This document shows positions 1 through 7,093 of a stretch of DNA of 64,000 nt, in pieces; the stretch's first letter is position 1; each line of letters begins with the position of its first letter. The position numbers and the translations under genes are program-made. This DNA comes from JBBDYH01 sp040901795 (GTDB lineage: Bacteria; Planctomycetota; Planctomycetia; Pirellulales; JALHPA01): positions 1 through 64,000 of the forward strand of contig JBBDYH010000135.1 of the NCBI GenBank assembly GCA_040901795.1, written 5' to 3'. Below the pieces are notes generated by a model. It searched no databases, was not told the origin of the DNA, and worked only from the letters and a program-made list of their open reading frames with translations.

Positions 1-121
1 CCAGCGCCGACAGAAAGGCCTGGAAGTCGGCCGGCTTATGGAACACGTCCTGCCGATTGTTGCCACGATTGATTACATGGTACACGAGGCCATCGTCGAT
101 GGGGCGCAACGGTCGGGGCAT
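1..121 (-). CDS. REP-associated tyrosine transposase (IS200-like Y1 family), N-terminus only
   Basis: Forty codons are visible on the minus strand before the window ends. They start at ATG 119-121 with MPRPLRPIDDGLVYHVINRG and continue NNRQDVFHKPADF. This is the characteristic first strand and helix of REP-associated tyrosine transposases (RAYTs), single-strand DNA transposases with an HUH motif and one catalytic tyrosine, usually single-copy and linked to REP palindromes. The catalytic part lies outside the window, so intactness cannot be judged. Just upstream are a perfect palindrome and a triple T-rich direct repeat, the sort of DNA RAYTs are associated with. Family call is firm from the N-terminal signature; activity is unknown. 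Confidence 0.8.
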   Translation of the reverse strand, partial: MPRPLRPIDDGLVYHVINRGNNRQDVFHKPADFQAFLSAL

Positions 122-144
122 GCCCGCAAACTAGCAGAACCGCC

Positions 145-216
145 GTTGACAGTCAACTAAAATAATTCTGACCCCTTTTTCCTCCGACCCCTTTTTCCTC
201 GACCCCTTTTTCCTCC
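145..216. repeat. Palindrome plus three tandem GACCCCTTTTTCCTC repeats upstream of the transposase
   Basis: GTTGAC-A-GTCAAC at 145-157 is a perfect 6-bp inverted repeat with a 1-nt centre. It is followed by AT-rich DNA and three head-to-tail copies of GACCCCTTTTTCCTC(C) at 170-185, 186-200 and 201-216. The block lies in the transposase leader and contrasts with the GC-rich surroundings. It may be a transposase recognition or regulatory region; that role is inference. Confidence 0.7.
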
Positions 217-539
217 CCGAAAAATACAATCAGCTTGTTGACGGCTGGTGCAATATCATCGCCTTCAACACGGAACACATTTCTCAGAACCATTTAAGCC
301 TGAGGGAGCCGTTGGAAGAGGTGCTACGGTCGGGCGAATACCCGAAACTGTCGGGCTTTCTTTTGGTTCAACATGAACCTCTGGCGCGAAAGGACTATCG
401 CGCGCGAGGACAGCGGTTGACATTGGCGCTGGTAGAAAGCCCACACGGCATCGCAATTCCAGAAAGCATTCGCAACAGTATTGAGCGATGGAACGGTCGC
501 GGCTCGGGCGGCCGGATCGGTATCGACGCATCGTGCTAA
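216..539 (+). pseudogene. Unrecognised gene fragment (C-terminal end of a lost gene)
   Basis: One plus-strand frame is open from the tandem repeats to a TAA at 537-539. It reads like real protein: KYNQLVDGWCNIIAFNTEHI, then a region with REPLEEVLRSGEYPKLSGF and IPESIRNSIERW. No convincing start codon or ribosome site precedes it (a TTG at 312 is the first possible start), and its 5' side merges with the T-rich repeats. It therefore looks like the 3' remnant of a longer gene cut off by rearrangement. I do not recognise the family. The opposite-strand frame here is low complexity and looks like a shadow. Confidence 0.45.
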
Positions 540-547
540 CCAGTTGT

Positions 548-567
548 CCTGGGACTTGCGTCCCAGG
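548..567. repeat. REP-like hairpin CCTGGGAC/GTCCCAGG
   Basis: A perfect 8-bp inverted repeat with a TTGC loop sits between two gene remnants. Sequences of this type (CTGGGAC-N-GTCCCAG followed by a CTA) recur in planctomycete intergenic DNA as I recall. Only this one copy is obvious here. Confidence 0.5.
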
Positions 568-592
568 CTACAGGCTCGGCGTGCCTACGGCA

Positions 593-730
593 CTATACTG
601 CGGTCGACGCCCGTTCGAGATTGAGCGCCAAGAGGCGGGAGAGGATATCGTCGTCGCTCAAGTCGACTGGCCAGCCGTAGGCGGCGGAGACGGCGGGGTC
701 GAGGCGGCGGTGGGCGAGCGGCAACTCTGA
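593..730 (-). pseudogene. C-terminal remnant of a large class I SAM-dependent DNA methyltransferase
   Basis: Downstream of the vsr stop, the minus strand has an open frame ending at TAG 593-595. It contains LDPAVSAAYGWPVDLSDDDI and then LSRLLALNLERA. This is the very end of the large (about 900 residue) class I SAM-dependent or MmeI-like DNA methyltransferases, where 'AAYGWP..LS....L.RLLALNLERA' is highly characteristic. There is no start codon, and the frame is cut at about 730, two bases from the vsr stop. The N-terminal half of the same kind of gene lies at 3529-4267, so the two pieces are probably one gene whose middle was replaced. Confidence 0.75.
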
Positions 731-731
731 G

Positions 732-1184
732 TCAATGGGAAACGCAGACCAGTTCCCGGATGGCGGCGATTACACGCCTCGCGCAGCTCCCGGGATCGCT
801 CGCTACCTGGTGCTCCCAGAACCGGATTACGGTCCAGCCGTGCCGTCGTAGAATACGGCTTTGCCGACGGTCGCGCAATCGATTATCGGCGATCTTTTCT
901 TTCCACCAGCTATTGTTGGTTAACGGCGCGCGAAAGTGCCGTGAACAGCCGTGCCAATAACAACCGTCTATGAAAACACAAACTTTGGCGGATCGAAATA
1001 CGATATCAGCCTTACAACGAATGGACGACACCGGCTTAGCGTGCAGCCGATAGCGCAGACCTAGCCGAAACAGATTCTTTCGGAGCAAGAGCTCCGCCGA
1101 CGTATCTCGGCGACGGACCTTCTGCATTATGTGCCGAACTAGCGGCGACGAAGCACTGGGAGCTCTGCTGCGTATTGAGGACAT
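732..1184 (-). CDS. vsr: Very short patch repair (Vsr) endonuclease
   Basis: This 150-residue protein has the full Vsr layout. It shows MQKVRRRDTSAELLLRKNLF near the start, then KADIVF with the catalytic Asp, the FIDGCYWHGC signature with the metal-site His, a tryptophan-rich loop (NNSWWKEKI), and a final GWTVIRFWEHQV. Vsr nicks the T strand of T:G mismatches arising from deamination of 5-methylcytosine, protecting the host from mutations caused by its own C5-methyltransferase. Its ATG shares one base with the TAA of the upstream endonuclease gene (TAATG), so translation is coupled. It is the last gene of the restriction operon. Confidence 0.92.
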   Translation of the reverse strand: MSSIRSRAPSASSPLVRHIMQKVRRRDTSAELLLRKNLFRLGLRYRLHAKPVSSIRCKADIVFRSAKVCVFIDGCYWHGCSRHFRAPLTNNSWWKEKIADNRLRDRRQSRILRRHGWTVIRFWEHQVASDPGSCARRVIAAIRELVCVSH

Positions 1185-2242
1185 TAGCCTGGTAGTTGGT
1201 CTGCAATATCGTCGGGGAACTGATCCTCCAGCACTTCTTCGGACACTGACGGAGAGTGGCGCTGAATGACGAATTCCTCTTCGCCGAGTACCAGCGTGAT
1301 GTGTTCGCCCTTGGCACGTGCTGTGAAAACCGGGAGCTCGATCGTCCCATCCTTGAGCAACTCATCGAGCGGGCTGCGGACATACTTCTCAAGGAACATC
1401 GCCATGTTTGCCCCGGCCAACGATTCGAGGTGCTGCCATGCGGCATTGCCCAAGTAGGTTTCGCCGCCGTGCCGCTGGAAAGCGACAACAAGTTCGGCTA
1501 GTTTTGGATTTGGCGTGCTATCCAAGACAACCAACACGGGAACAAAGCCGCTTTTCTTGCAGTCTATCGGATACTCGAGTTCTTCCCTCCAACGTCCTTG
1601 ACCGGACGCGGCGATTGTGACGCGGATCTTGAACTCATATGCCTTTTGCCCGAGGACACAGTCGACTTGCCGGCCCTTGCTTCGCGCTCGATGTCGTTTG
1701 ACCGGACTTTTTCCAGCAGGCGCAGGAACTCCGCCAATCGAATACGCAATGATCGGTTCGAAAAGGTACCCGGTTTCTTGTCCGGCACGATTATCAATGT
1801 CGAAGAACCACTTTCGCCAAAAGAGGAGGCCAGCCAAAGCACGAGGACTCAGTTGCCCGTACTGCAATAGGGCACGAGGTCCGACCTGTTCTAGCGTTGA
1901 AATCGGCTGGGTTTGGAGAATTCGCTGGTATTTCAGGCGCGCCTTATGAAGCGTGGTCAGGCACGCGTAGTATGTGTCCGCATCGGGAGCAAGCGCAACT
2001 AATCGCTCGAAAAGCTGTCGACTGTCATCGCGCTGAAGCGTCAGCGCATCAACATCGCGCGAAGCAAAGAACTCCGGAAGATTCGCGGGAACCTCGGGAA
2101 AGTGCGTGTGAAGGTGAAGGTCAAGCACAATTCTGCCAACCAAATACGCGCACGTGCCTTCCGTCAGAATGACCGCCTGCTCGCCCGCACCAATTGCGCG
2201 AGACCTCTCCCATATCGATTGTTGAACCTTGCTCAAGACCAT
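1184..2242 (-). CDS. Putative type II restriction endonuclease of a C5-MTase/Vsr system
   Basis: This 352-residue protein of unrecognised family is wedged between a cytosine-5 methyltransferase and Vsr, where the cognate endonuclease is expected. A plausible PD-(D/E)XK core is visible: Asp194 in RQVDCVL followed by Glu203-Phe-Lys205 in AYEFKIR, then a strand-rich stretch (FVPVLVVLDSTPNPKL) and a C-terminal helical part. Its ATG overlaps the methyltransferase stop by about 10 bp, and its stop overlaps the vsr start. I considered ApaLI-type enzymes, but their core as I recall it (AIEIKWR) is different. The role rests on operon position plus the candidate active site. Confidence 0.7.
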   Translation of the reverse strand: MVLSKVQQSIWERSRAIGAGEQAVILTEGTCAYLVGRIVLDLHLHTHFPEVPANLPEFFASRDVDALTLQRDDSRQLFERLVALAPDADTYYACLTTLHKARLKYQRILQTQPISTLEQVGPRALLQYGQLSPRALAGLLFWRKWFFDIDNRAGQETGYLFEPIIAYSIGGVPAPAGKSPVKRHRARSKGRQVDCVLGQKAYEFKIRVTIAASGQGRWREELEYPIDCKKSGFVPVLVVLDSTPNPKLAELVVAFQRHGGETYLGNAAWQHLESLAGANMAMFLEKYVRSPLDELLKDGTIELPVFTARAKGEHITLVLGEEEFVIQRHSPSVSEEVLEDQFPDDIADQLPG

Positions 2243-3453
2243 TGAAGATTCAGTTGGGAATCACCGGAAGACGTTCGGAATCGTCGCCTTACCTCGTTTG
2301 TGACCGATTCCAAGGCGGGACTCATTCCAGTGGATAGAGTCGGCACGAAGGTGAGGAGTGCTCCCTCGTCTCGGGCAACAGGCGAGCCTGACAGATCGTC
2401 CCTAAGGGATATTGCGAGGGAGAGCGCCAGTTTTGGAGGAACAGCGTTACCAATCGATTGCAGGGCGTCCGACGGACTTCCAAGAAACCGAAAGTCATCC
2501 GGAAATGTCTGTAAGCGGGCGCACTCTCGCATTGTCAGCGAGCGATCATGTGCAGGGTGAAGAAACTCGTTGAGTGCTCCCCCGGTGATCGCCTTCGACG
2601 GTTCATCACCGCGAAGCCTGCGCAATCCGGCGGGTGCCCCTCCGCGTCGCTCTGTGGGTGTCCCATCCATAACTCGCCGGAATGCTCTTCTGCGATAGCT
2701 GTTGTGCCAATACTCCTCGGGTAAATCGCGCATACGCTGACCCGGTGCGAGCAACCGAGCGCGACGCAAATCATCGGGGCTTAGTGGAACAAACACATGA
2801 TCGAGCACGTGGGGTATCTCTCCCCGCTGCACAGCGGGCGGCAAATCGCGCAGCGCCGCGTCCAACGTCGGAGCCTTTGGGAGATGGCGTCCAGCAAGGT
2901 GTGCTCCAGGGGCACCGTAGGCTGAATGCGTCGGCTCCGGAAACGATGGAGTCCAACCAAGGCCACCTAATGCAATCACACGCTTGCGGTGTTGGGGCAC
3001 TCCATAGTTCGCCGCGTTTAGTTTCCAAACGTGAACTCGGTAGCCAGCACCAATTACGGGCTCTAGCAAATCAAAGACGTGGCTTCCCTTCGCGCCGGTA
3101 AGAAAACCCTCGACGTTTTCGAAGAGGAACGCTCGCGGCCTGTGCTGAGCGACCAATTCGGCGAACACCCTCACAAGAGAGTTTCGCCGGTCACACGGGC
3201 GTCGTAATCCGGCTGATGAGAAGCCTTGGCATGGCGGGCCTCCAACAATGATGTCGCATGGCGGTAGGCCAAGATCCGTCGTGACCTCCATGCATCGCGC
3301 CCGATGCGAGAAGTTCGCATTATAGGAGTTAACCGCCACGTCCCAACTGTCGAGCGCCGCCACGATGTCAAAACTGGCTTGCGAGAATCCAAGCGAGAGA
3401 CCACCTGCACCGCAAAAGAGGTCGACGACAGTCGGACTTGACATCGTGTGCAT
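2233..3453 (-). CDS. DNA (cytosine-5-)-methyltransferase
   Basis: This type II modification enzyme transfers methyl from SAM to cytosine C5 in its target site. Motif I VDLFCGAGGLSLGF is near residues 10-23, motif IV GGPPCQGFSS holds the catalytic Cys near residue 75, and motif VI is ENVEGF. RKRVIALGG (motif VIII) and LQSIGNAVPP (motif X) follow, with a short target-recognition region between. The open frame reaches 3501, but I chose ATG 3453 because AAGGCGAG lies just upstream; ATG 3444 is also possible. It is the first gene of a three-gene overlapping operon with an endonuclease and Vsr. The operon lies precisely between two remnants of another DNA methyltransferase gene. Confidence 0.92.
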   Translation of the reverse strand: MHTMSSPTVVDLFCGAGGLSLGFSQASFDIVAALDSWDVAVNSYNANFSHRARCMEVTTDLGLPPCDIIVGGPPCQGFSSAGLRRPCDRRNSLVRVFAELVAQHRPRAFLFENVEGFLTGAKGSHVFDLLEPVIGAGYRVHVWKLNAANYGVPQHRKRVIALGGLGWTPSFPEPTHSAYGAPGAHLAGRHLPKAPTLDAALRDLPPAVQRGEIPHVLDHVFVPLSPDDLRRARLLAPGQRMRDLPEEYWHNSYRRRAFRRVMDGTPTERRGGAPAGLRRLRGDEPSKAITGGALNEFLHPAHDRSLTMRECARLQTFPDDFRFLGSPSDALQSIGNAVPPKLALSLAISLRDDLSGSPVARDEGALLTFVPTLSTGMSPALESVTNEVRRRFRTSSGDSQLNLQWS

Positions 3454-3528
3454 GCTCGCCTTCACGCCAGTCGTTCTACTAGTTGCTGTGTAGGTTACCA
3501 AATCCGCACGTCCATGTGAAAGGAGGCG

Positions 3529-4267
3529 TCAGGGACAAGGTTCCGCCCCAAAGTCGCCGCCGGTGCTCATGGCGGCGAAGAGCTTGGCGAGCATGCCGTT
3601 GAATTGTGGCGGAGTCGTGGTTGTTTCTGTGGAGCACGCGGTGGAAGAGCTTTTCCGGCAACAGATCCACGTCCTCGGCGAACATCGAGAACATCAGCTT
3701 CATGAGAAAGTGGGCGGCGCGCTGCGGCTCGATGCCGCGAGTGCGGAGGCCGTCGGACAGGATGCCGAAGCGCTCGGCGGCCTGCTCGGTGATGCTCTGC
3801 GCGGTGAGGCCGGGCTTGAGGGCGTCGGGCTCGGTGAACAGCCGGCGGAGCGTTTCCAAGTGTTGCGGCTGGTCGAGGTCGGCGAGCGAAAACTCGTGGA
3901 CCACCTTCGACGTGTTGGCGAAGTTGGTGTGGATCTCGAAGCGGTTGAGGTCGCAGACGACCAGAAGCGGCGGGTTTTCCAGGTCCTCGCAGTACTGGAG
4001 GAGCTGTTTATAGGCCTCCTTGAGGTTCTTGCGCTTGCCCTTGTATTCCCAGCCAAAGTGCCCGCGCATCCAAACGTCGGCCCAGCCGTTTTCGCCGTCG
4101 GTCCTGGAGACGCCGCGCTCGAAGGTGTACCAGGCGCCGTCGCGATCGGCGTCGGCGGGTTTGGTCTGTTCCAGCAAGTCGCAGAGATCGCAGAAGTGCT
4201 GCTGGTAGGCGCTACGCTCGGAGAGCTGGGCGGCGCGCCATTTTGCGATGAATTGCTGAGGAGTCAT
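3529..4267 (-). pseudogene. N-terminal remnant of the large class I DNA methyltransferase, frameshifted
   Basis: From ATG 4265-4267 (MTPQQFIAKWRAAQLSERSA) the frame encodes the N-terminal part of MmeI-like/class I SAM-dependent DNA methyltransferases. This includes the PD-(D/E)XK-like EYKGKRKNLKEAYKQL region and PPLLVVCDLNRFEIHTNF. After NNHDSAT the reading shifts: the family-like continuation FNGMLAKLFAAMSTGGDFGA is in another frame (about 3534-3604) and ends in TGA at 3529-3531. Everything beyond this point, including the SAM-binding and catalytic motifs, is missing until the C-terminal scrap at 593-730. So the gene is both frameshifted and gutted. Its start is duplicated upstream around a palindromic element. 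Confidence 0.8.
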
Positions 4268-4331
4268 GGGTAAACGCGCGTGGGCCTCGCGGACTCGGCC
4301 CACCCTACGCGGTGAACTGCTGGGGAGTCAT
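4247..4331. repeat. 31-bp palindromic element (family C) flanked by an imperfect 21-bp duplication of a gene start
   Basis: The sequences at 4247-4267 and 4311-4331 match at 18 of 21 bases, all differences being transitions. Read on the minus strand, both encode MTPQQF. Between them, at 4278-4308, lies GCGTGGGCCTCGCGGACTCG plus GCCCACCCTAC, whose exact 31-bp reverse complement occurs at 35436-35466. The upstream copy of the start stops after MTPQQFTA because the element supplies a TAG. The arrangement resembles an insertion with a long target duplication, or two decayed paralogous gene starts. Confidence 0.7.
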
Positions 4332-4771
4332 CAGAAATGGGGAATGGATGAATGCGGAATGGGGAATGGAAGGGCGGAGCCGTCGTGAACGGAGCAGAGC
4401 GGGTATTATAGTCGAATCGAACGTTGCTCTTGGCTCGATAACCAGGTTGACATGACTGCCTCGACTTCGGCAGCGACCTCGGATCGCCCGTCTCGCTCGA
4501 TTACTTCGACGAGGCGCCGTTCAAGTTCAACGGCACAGTCAACACCGTCGAGGTGAAGTACACGAAGTAATTCCGTGCAACCGCACGAAAAGGCGATCCA
4601 AGTGCCTGGTTGGCTGAGTCAGTTCGCCGTGCGCGCGCGATCTGGTCGTTCGTCGTTCTGCGCTGAATCGGCGGTCGTTGCGTTTTGACGCTTTGCCCCG
4701 ACTTGCCTGTGCGATAGAATCGCCCCAGGGCGTTTCAACTGACCAGTTCTCGACGAACCAGGCGCACACCG
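4332..4771. other. Gene-free stretch with GGGGAATGG words and a sulfatase scrap
   Basis: Positions 4334-4372 carry repeats of the word GGAATGGGGAATGG, also seen at 25354-25434 and 26128-26217. A sulfatase C-terminal fragment lies at 4451-4570. From 4571 to 4771 I see no gene; a TAGAAT hexamer near 4717 could be a -10 box for the downstream hydrolase, but no good -35 box accompanies it. Confidence 0.5.
4451..4570 (+). pseudogene. Arylsulfatase C-terminal fragment
   Basis: A frame open between TGA 4448-4450 and TAA 4568-4570 encodes DFGSDLGSPVSLDYFDEAPF followed by KFNGTVNTVEVKYTK. This matches the conserved tail of planctomycete arylsulfatases, where a '(D/E)TG(T/S)PVs.dY....PF.F.G....V.v.l' end is usual. 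There is no start codon and only about 35 residues remain, so it is a relic left by deletion of the rest of the gene. Confidence 0.65.
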
Positions 4772-5725
4772 ATGGCCAGGAAGGTGATTCTTGACGTGGA
4801 TCCTGGCATCGACGACGCCGTGGCGCTGGCCCTGGCACTGTTCGATCCCGAGTTGGAAGTGGTCGCCGTCACGGCAACCGGCGGCAGTGTTCCGCCCGGC
4901 ATGGCCACCACCAATGTCCAAAAAATCATCGAACAGCTCGATCCGCCCCGCTGGCCAAGAATCGGCGCGGCGCCAATCGACAACCCGCTGCCGGTAGACG
5001 CCTTGCACTTGAACGGACCCGATGGCCTGGGGCAGTCGGACTTCCCGGTGGCGGGTCTGGCCAACCTGCACCCGGCGGAGAAAGTGCTGACCGATGAGCT
5101 ACGCGCGGCGCCCGAGATGGTGACGATCATCGCGCTGGGGCCGCTGACCAACCTCGCCCACGTCTTGCACCGCGAGTCGCATATGGCGGCGCAGGTGGGC
5201 CGGTTGATTGTCGGCGGCGGCTGCGCGGCGGTGCCGGGCAACGTGACGCCGTGCGCCGAGTTCAATATCTACAGCGATCCGCTATCGGCCCGCCAGGTGA
5301 TCCGCTCGCCGATGACCAAGACCATGGTGCCGCTGGATGTCACGCAGCAGTTGTTGATGACGTTCGACCTGCTCGACCAGCTTCCCAGCGAGAACACCAA
5401 AGGGGGCGCCTTTTTGCGCAAAATCCTACCCTACGCCTTCCGTGCCTACCGGCAGTTCTTGGGACAGGAGGGCATCTATCTGCACGCGCCGGTGGCCTTG
5501 GCGGCCGCCACCCATCCCGAGTTGTTCGAGGCCGAGGAAGAGGTCGCCTGCGACGTGGAAACCGAAGGCGAGCTTACCAGCGGGGTCACCGTCTTCGACC
5601 GGCGAAACGTGCGCCAATGGCGGCCCAATACGGACCTCATCGTCAGCATGGATGTCGCCGCGGTGCGGGACGTGATCCTCCGGGGCCTGGCGCGCGTGGG
5701 GAAGTCTAGTAGTCAATCACCGTAA
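4772..5725 (+). CDS. Nucleoside hydrolase (inosine-uridine preferring family)
   Basis: This 317-residue protein of the usual family length hydrolyses the N-glycosidic bond of ribonucleosides for base salvage in the cytoplasm. The calcium-binding signature DVDPGIDDAVAL is at residues 8-19, with Asp8, Asp10, Asp14 and Asp15. EFNIYSDPLSA in the middle carries the family's substrate Asn and second Asp region, and the helix around IYLHAPVALAA carries the late catalytic loop. The start ATG follows CGATGGCC; no strong ribosome site is visible. It is monocistronic: the downstream genes are on the other strand. Substrate preference cannot be read from sequence. Confidence 0.92.
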   Translation: MARKVILDVDPGIDDAVALALALFDPELEVVAVTATGGSVPPGMATTNVQKIIEQLDPPRWPRIGAAPIDNPLPVDALHLNGPDGLGQSDFPVAGLANLHPAEKVLTDELRAAPEMVTIIALGPLTNLAHVLHRESHMAAQVGRLIVGGGCAAVPGNVTPCAEFNIYSDPLSARQVIRSPMTKTMVPLDVTQQLLMTFDLLDQLPSENTKGGAFLRKILPYAFRAYRQFLGQEGIYLHAPVALAAATHPELFEAEEEVACDVETEGELTSGVTVFDRRNVRQWRPNTDLIVSMDVAAVRDVILRGLARVGKSSSQSP

Positions 5726-5767
5726 ACGTTATGCAGCAAGAGCCGTGGGCCGAGTGTGGACTGCCAT

Positions 5768-6031
5768 TCAGCGGTTGCGACGTCTCTTTTTCTTTCGGCT
5801 GCCATTGGACGCAGGCCCTTTAGACTCAAACTTCAAGTCAGAAATGGCACCCAGGCCTACGATGCTGAACGAATCATCTTTTTGGCCAAAGACAGTGATT
5901 GTCGCGCCCGTTGGGGAACAGGACAAATACTCTGGCTTTCGCACGCGAAGCTGCCTGCCATCGTCAATTTGAAGGAGGAAGGGGCAAAACGGGCGAGCAT
6001 GGTGGGCGAGTCGAAGTTGTTCGATGGTCAT
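5768..6031 (-). CDS. Small conserved protein, '85-residue' planctomycete family, copy 1
   Basis: This 87-residue protein has no signal peptide. The core reads MTIEQLRLAHHARPFCPF, then DDGRQLRVRKPEYLSCSPTG, then a strand ending SIVGLGAISDLKFE and a basic tail (RKKKRRRNR). Two close paralogs lie at 6061-6306 and 11322-11579; the shared pattern is 'RPF.PF.....DGR...V..pE(F/Y)LS.SP.GrT' followed by 'sIVd...i'. The predicted fold is a small beta sheet. The function is unknown; small single-domain proteins of this type are common in Pirellulales genomes as I recall. It is probably co-transcribed with copy 2, which ends 29 bp upstream. Confidence 0.75.
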   Translation of the reverse strand: MTIEQLRLAHHARPFCPFLLQIDDGRQLRVRKPEYLSCSPTGATITVFGQKDDSFSIVGLGAISDLKFESKGPASNGSRKKKRRRNR

Positions 6032-6060
6032 GGACGCGCCTTTCCGCGATGATCCGCGAC

Positions 6061-6306
6061 TTAGTGCTCTCCATTGGATTCTACATGGGGCCTATTCGGA
6101 TGGAGCTTCGGTTCGGTCACCATAAGTAGATCTACGATTCTAACCGACTCTTCATCGAAGTGATGTATAAGCACCGTCCGGCCAGTCGGTGACCGCGACA
6201 AAAACTCGTGATGACGTACGTCAATGGCGCGCCCATCCGCGAGGTACAGCGTAAATGGCCGAAAAGGCCGCATCTGATGTGCCATACTTAATTGTTCAAT
6301 CGTCAT
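6061..6306 (-). CDS. Small conserved protein, '85-residue' planctomycete family, copy 2
   Basis: This protein is 81 residues long from ATG 6304-6306 (a TTG two codons earlier is also open). Its core MTIEQLSMAHQMRPFRPFTL, then DGRAIDVRHHEFLSRSPTGR, is nearly superimposable on the copy at 11322-11579 and closely related to its tandem neighbour at 5768-6031. The C-terminus IVDLLMVTEPKLHPN is typical of the family. Tandem placement suggests local duplication. Nothing in the sequence indicates catalytic residues, and the role is unknown. Confidence 0.78.
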   Translation of the reverse strand: MTIEQLSMAHQMRPFRPFTLYLADGRAIDVRHHEFLSRSPTGRTVLIHHFDEESVRIVDLLMVTEPKLHPNRPHVESNGEH

Positions 6307-6399
6307 TGGCAAACGAGAATCGTCGAATTCACCACTTAAGTGATTCTACTCATACGCCGAACCTCGCGTGCGCGGCGTGGGCATGCCGCGAGTTTACTC

Positions 6400-6430
6400 G
6401 AATGCGGCGCCCATTTCGAGCGCCGCATTC
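6400..6430 (-). terminator. 11-bp GC-rich hairpin between two minus-strand genes
   Basis: GAATGCGGCGC and GCGCCGCATTC pair perfectly around a 9-nt loop. It lies just past the stop of the 6472-6975 gene and before the small-protein pair. There is no U-tract, so it is either an imperfect terminator or a REP-like element. Confidence 0.5.
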
Positions 6431-6471
6431 AGTGTGTGCCATCCGTGCCCCTGCCGCGTAGCGCTTGTGAA

Positions 6472-6975
6472 TCACTCAGGATTGATGCGCACGGCATGCA
6501 CTTCGGAGTCACCCAGCTCCATGACGAAGGTTCCATCCACATCGAGCAATTCGACTTTCCCATTTCCGCTGAAGGATTGCCCGTCGCGCGCGAGCTCCAG
6601 CTCATCGTGCACTCTGACGATGCCAATGTGATCCCCCGCGTCATCATAGACGAACGAGAGCGATGTCCAGGCAAACTCACGAGGCCCCGTTTGCGTCCAA
6701 GTTCCCTGAAAACTGCTTTGCGACGACCCTGGGAAATTTGCGGTCGCGACGATCACACCGCCTTCGGCAAAGCTGACCAACGCCTGAGTCGGACCTCCTT
6801 CCTGCTCAATGCTCTGCCACCATGATCCCTCAATGTGGCGACGTGCCCGGTTAGACTCAGAGTCATCGCCCGTTGCCACTGAAATCACGACGATGGTGAC
6901 AACGAGAGCCAGCGAGCCCAGTTTCGTTGCCCACGAAGAGAGTAGCCATTCGACGAACGTTCTTGAACTTCTCAT
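6472..6975 (-). CDS. Membrane-anchored lipocalin-like hypothetical protein
   Basis: This 167-residue protein starts at ATG 6975 after a clear AAAGGAAAGG ribosome site. One N-terminal transmembrane or signal-anchor segment (LGSLALVVTIVVISVAT) is followed by a domain with repeated aromatic and glycine strands: HIEGSWWQSI, ALVSFAEGGVIVATA, FQGTWTQTGPREFAWTSLSF, IGIVRVHDELELA. The pattern 'G.W......G....tF..GG.......G.W..tGp..f..t' resembles small lipocalin or beta-barrel proteins found in many bacteria with unassigned function. It is probably displayed in the periplasm. No operon partner is obvious. Confidence 0.7.
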   Translation of the reverse strand: MRSSRTFVEWLLSSWATKLGSLALVVTIVVISVATGDDSESNRARRHIEGSWWQSIEQEGGPTQALVSFAEGGVIVATANFPGSSQSSFQGTWTQTGPREFAWTSLSFVYDDAGDHIGIVRVHDELELARDGQSFSGNGKVELLDVDGTFVMELGDSEVHAVRINPE

Positions 6976-7093
6976 ACGCGTGTCCTTTCCTTTGGAAGAT
7001 CTGAACTGGCGAGGTTCGCCTTCTACCGATTCCTATGACAAAGGCAAAGGGAAGTTACAGTAGCGCGAGAAAAAGGGCATCCGGCGACAGCGT

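Noticed and set aside
1184..2242. ApaLI-type endonuclease assignment
   Set aside because: The candidate active-site stretch (AYEFKIR) does not resemble the ApaLI core I recall, so only a general endonuclease call is made.
3563..4273. A 236-codon plus-strand frame antisense to the methyltransferase fragment
   Set aside because: It has no ribosome site, its composition mirrors the GC codon bias of the opposite gene, and the minus strand encodes a recognisable methyltransferase N-terminus.
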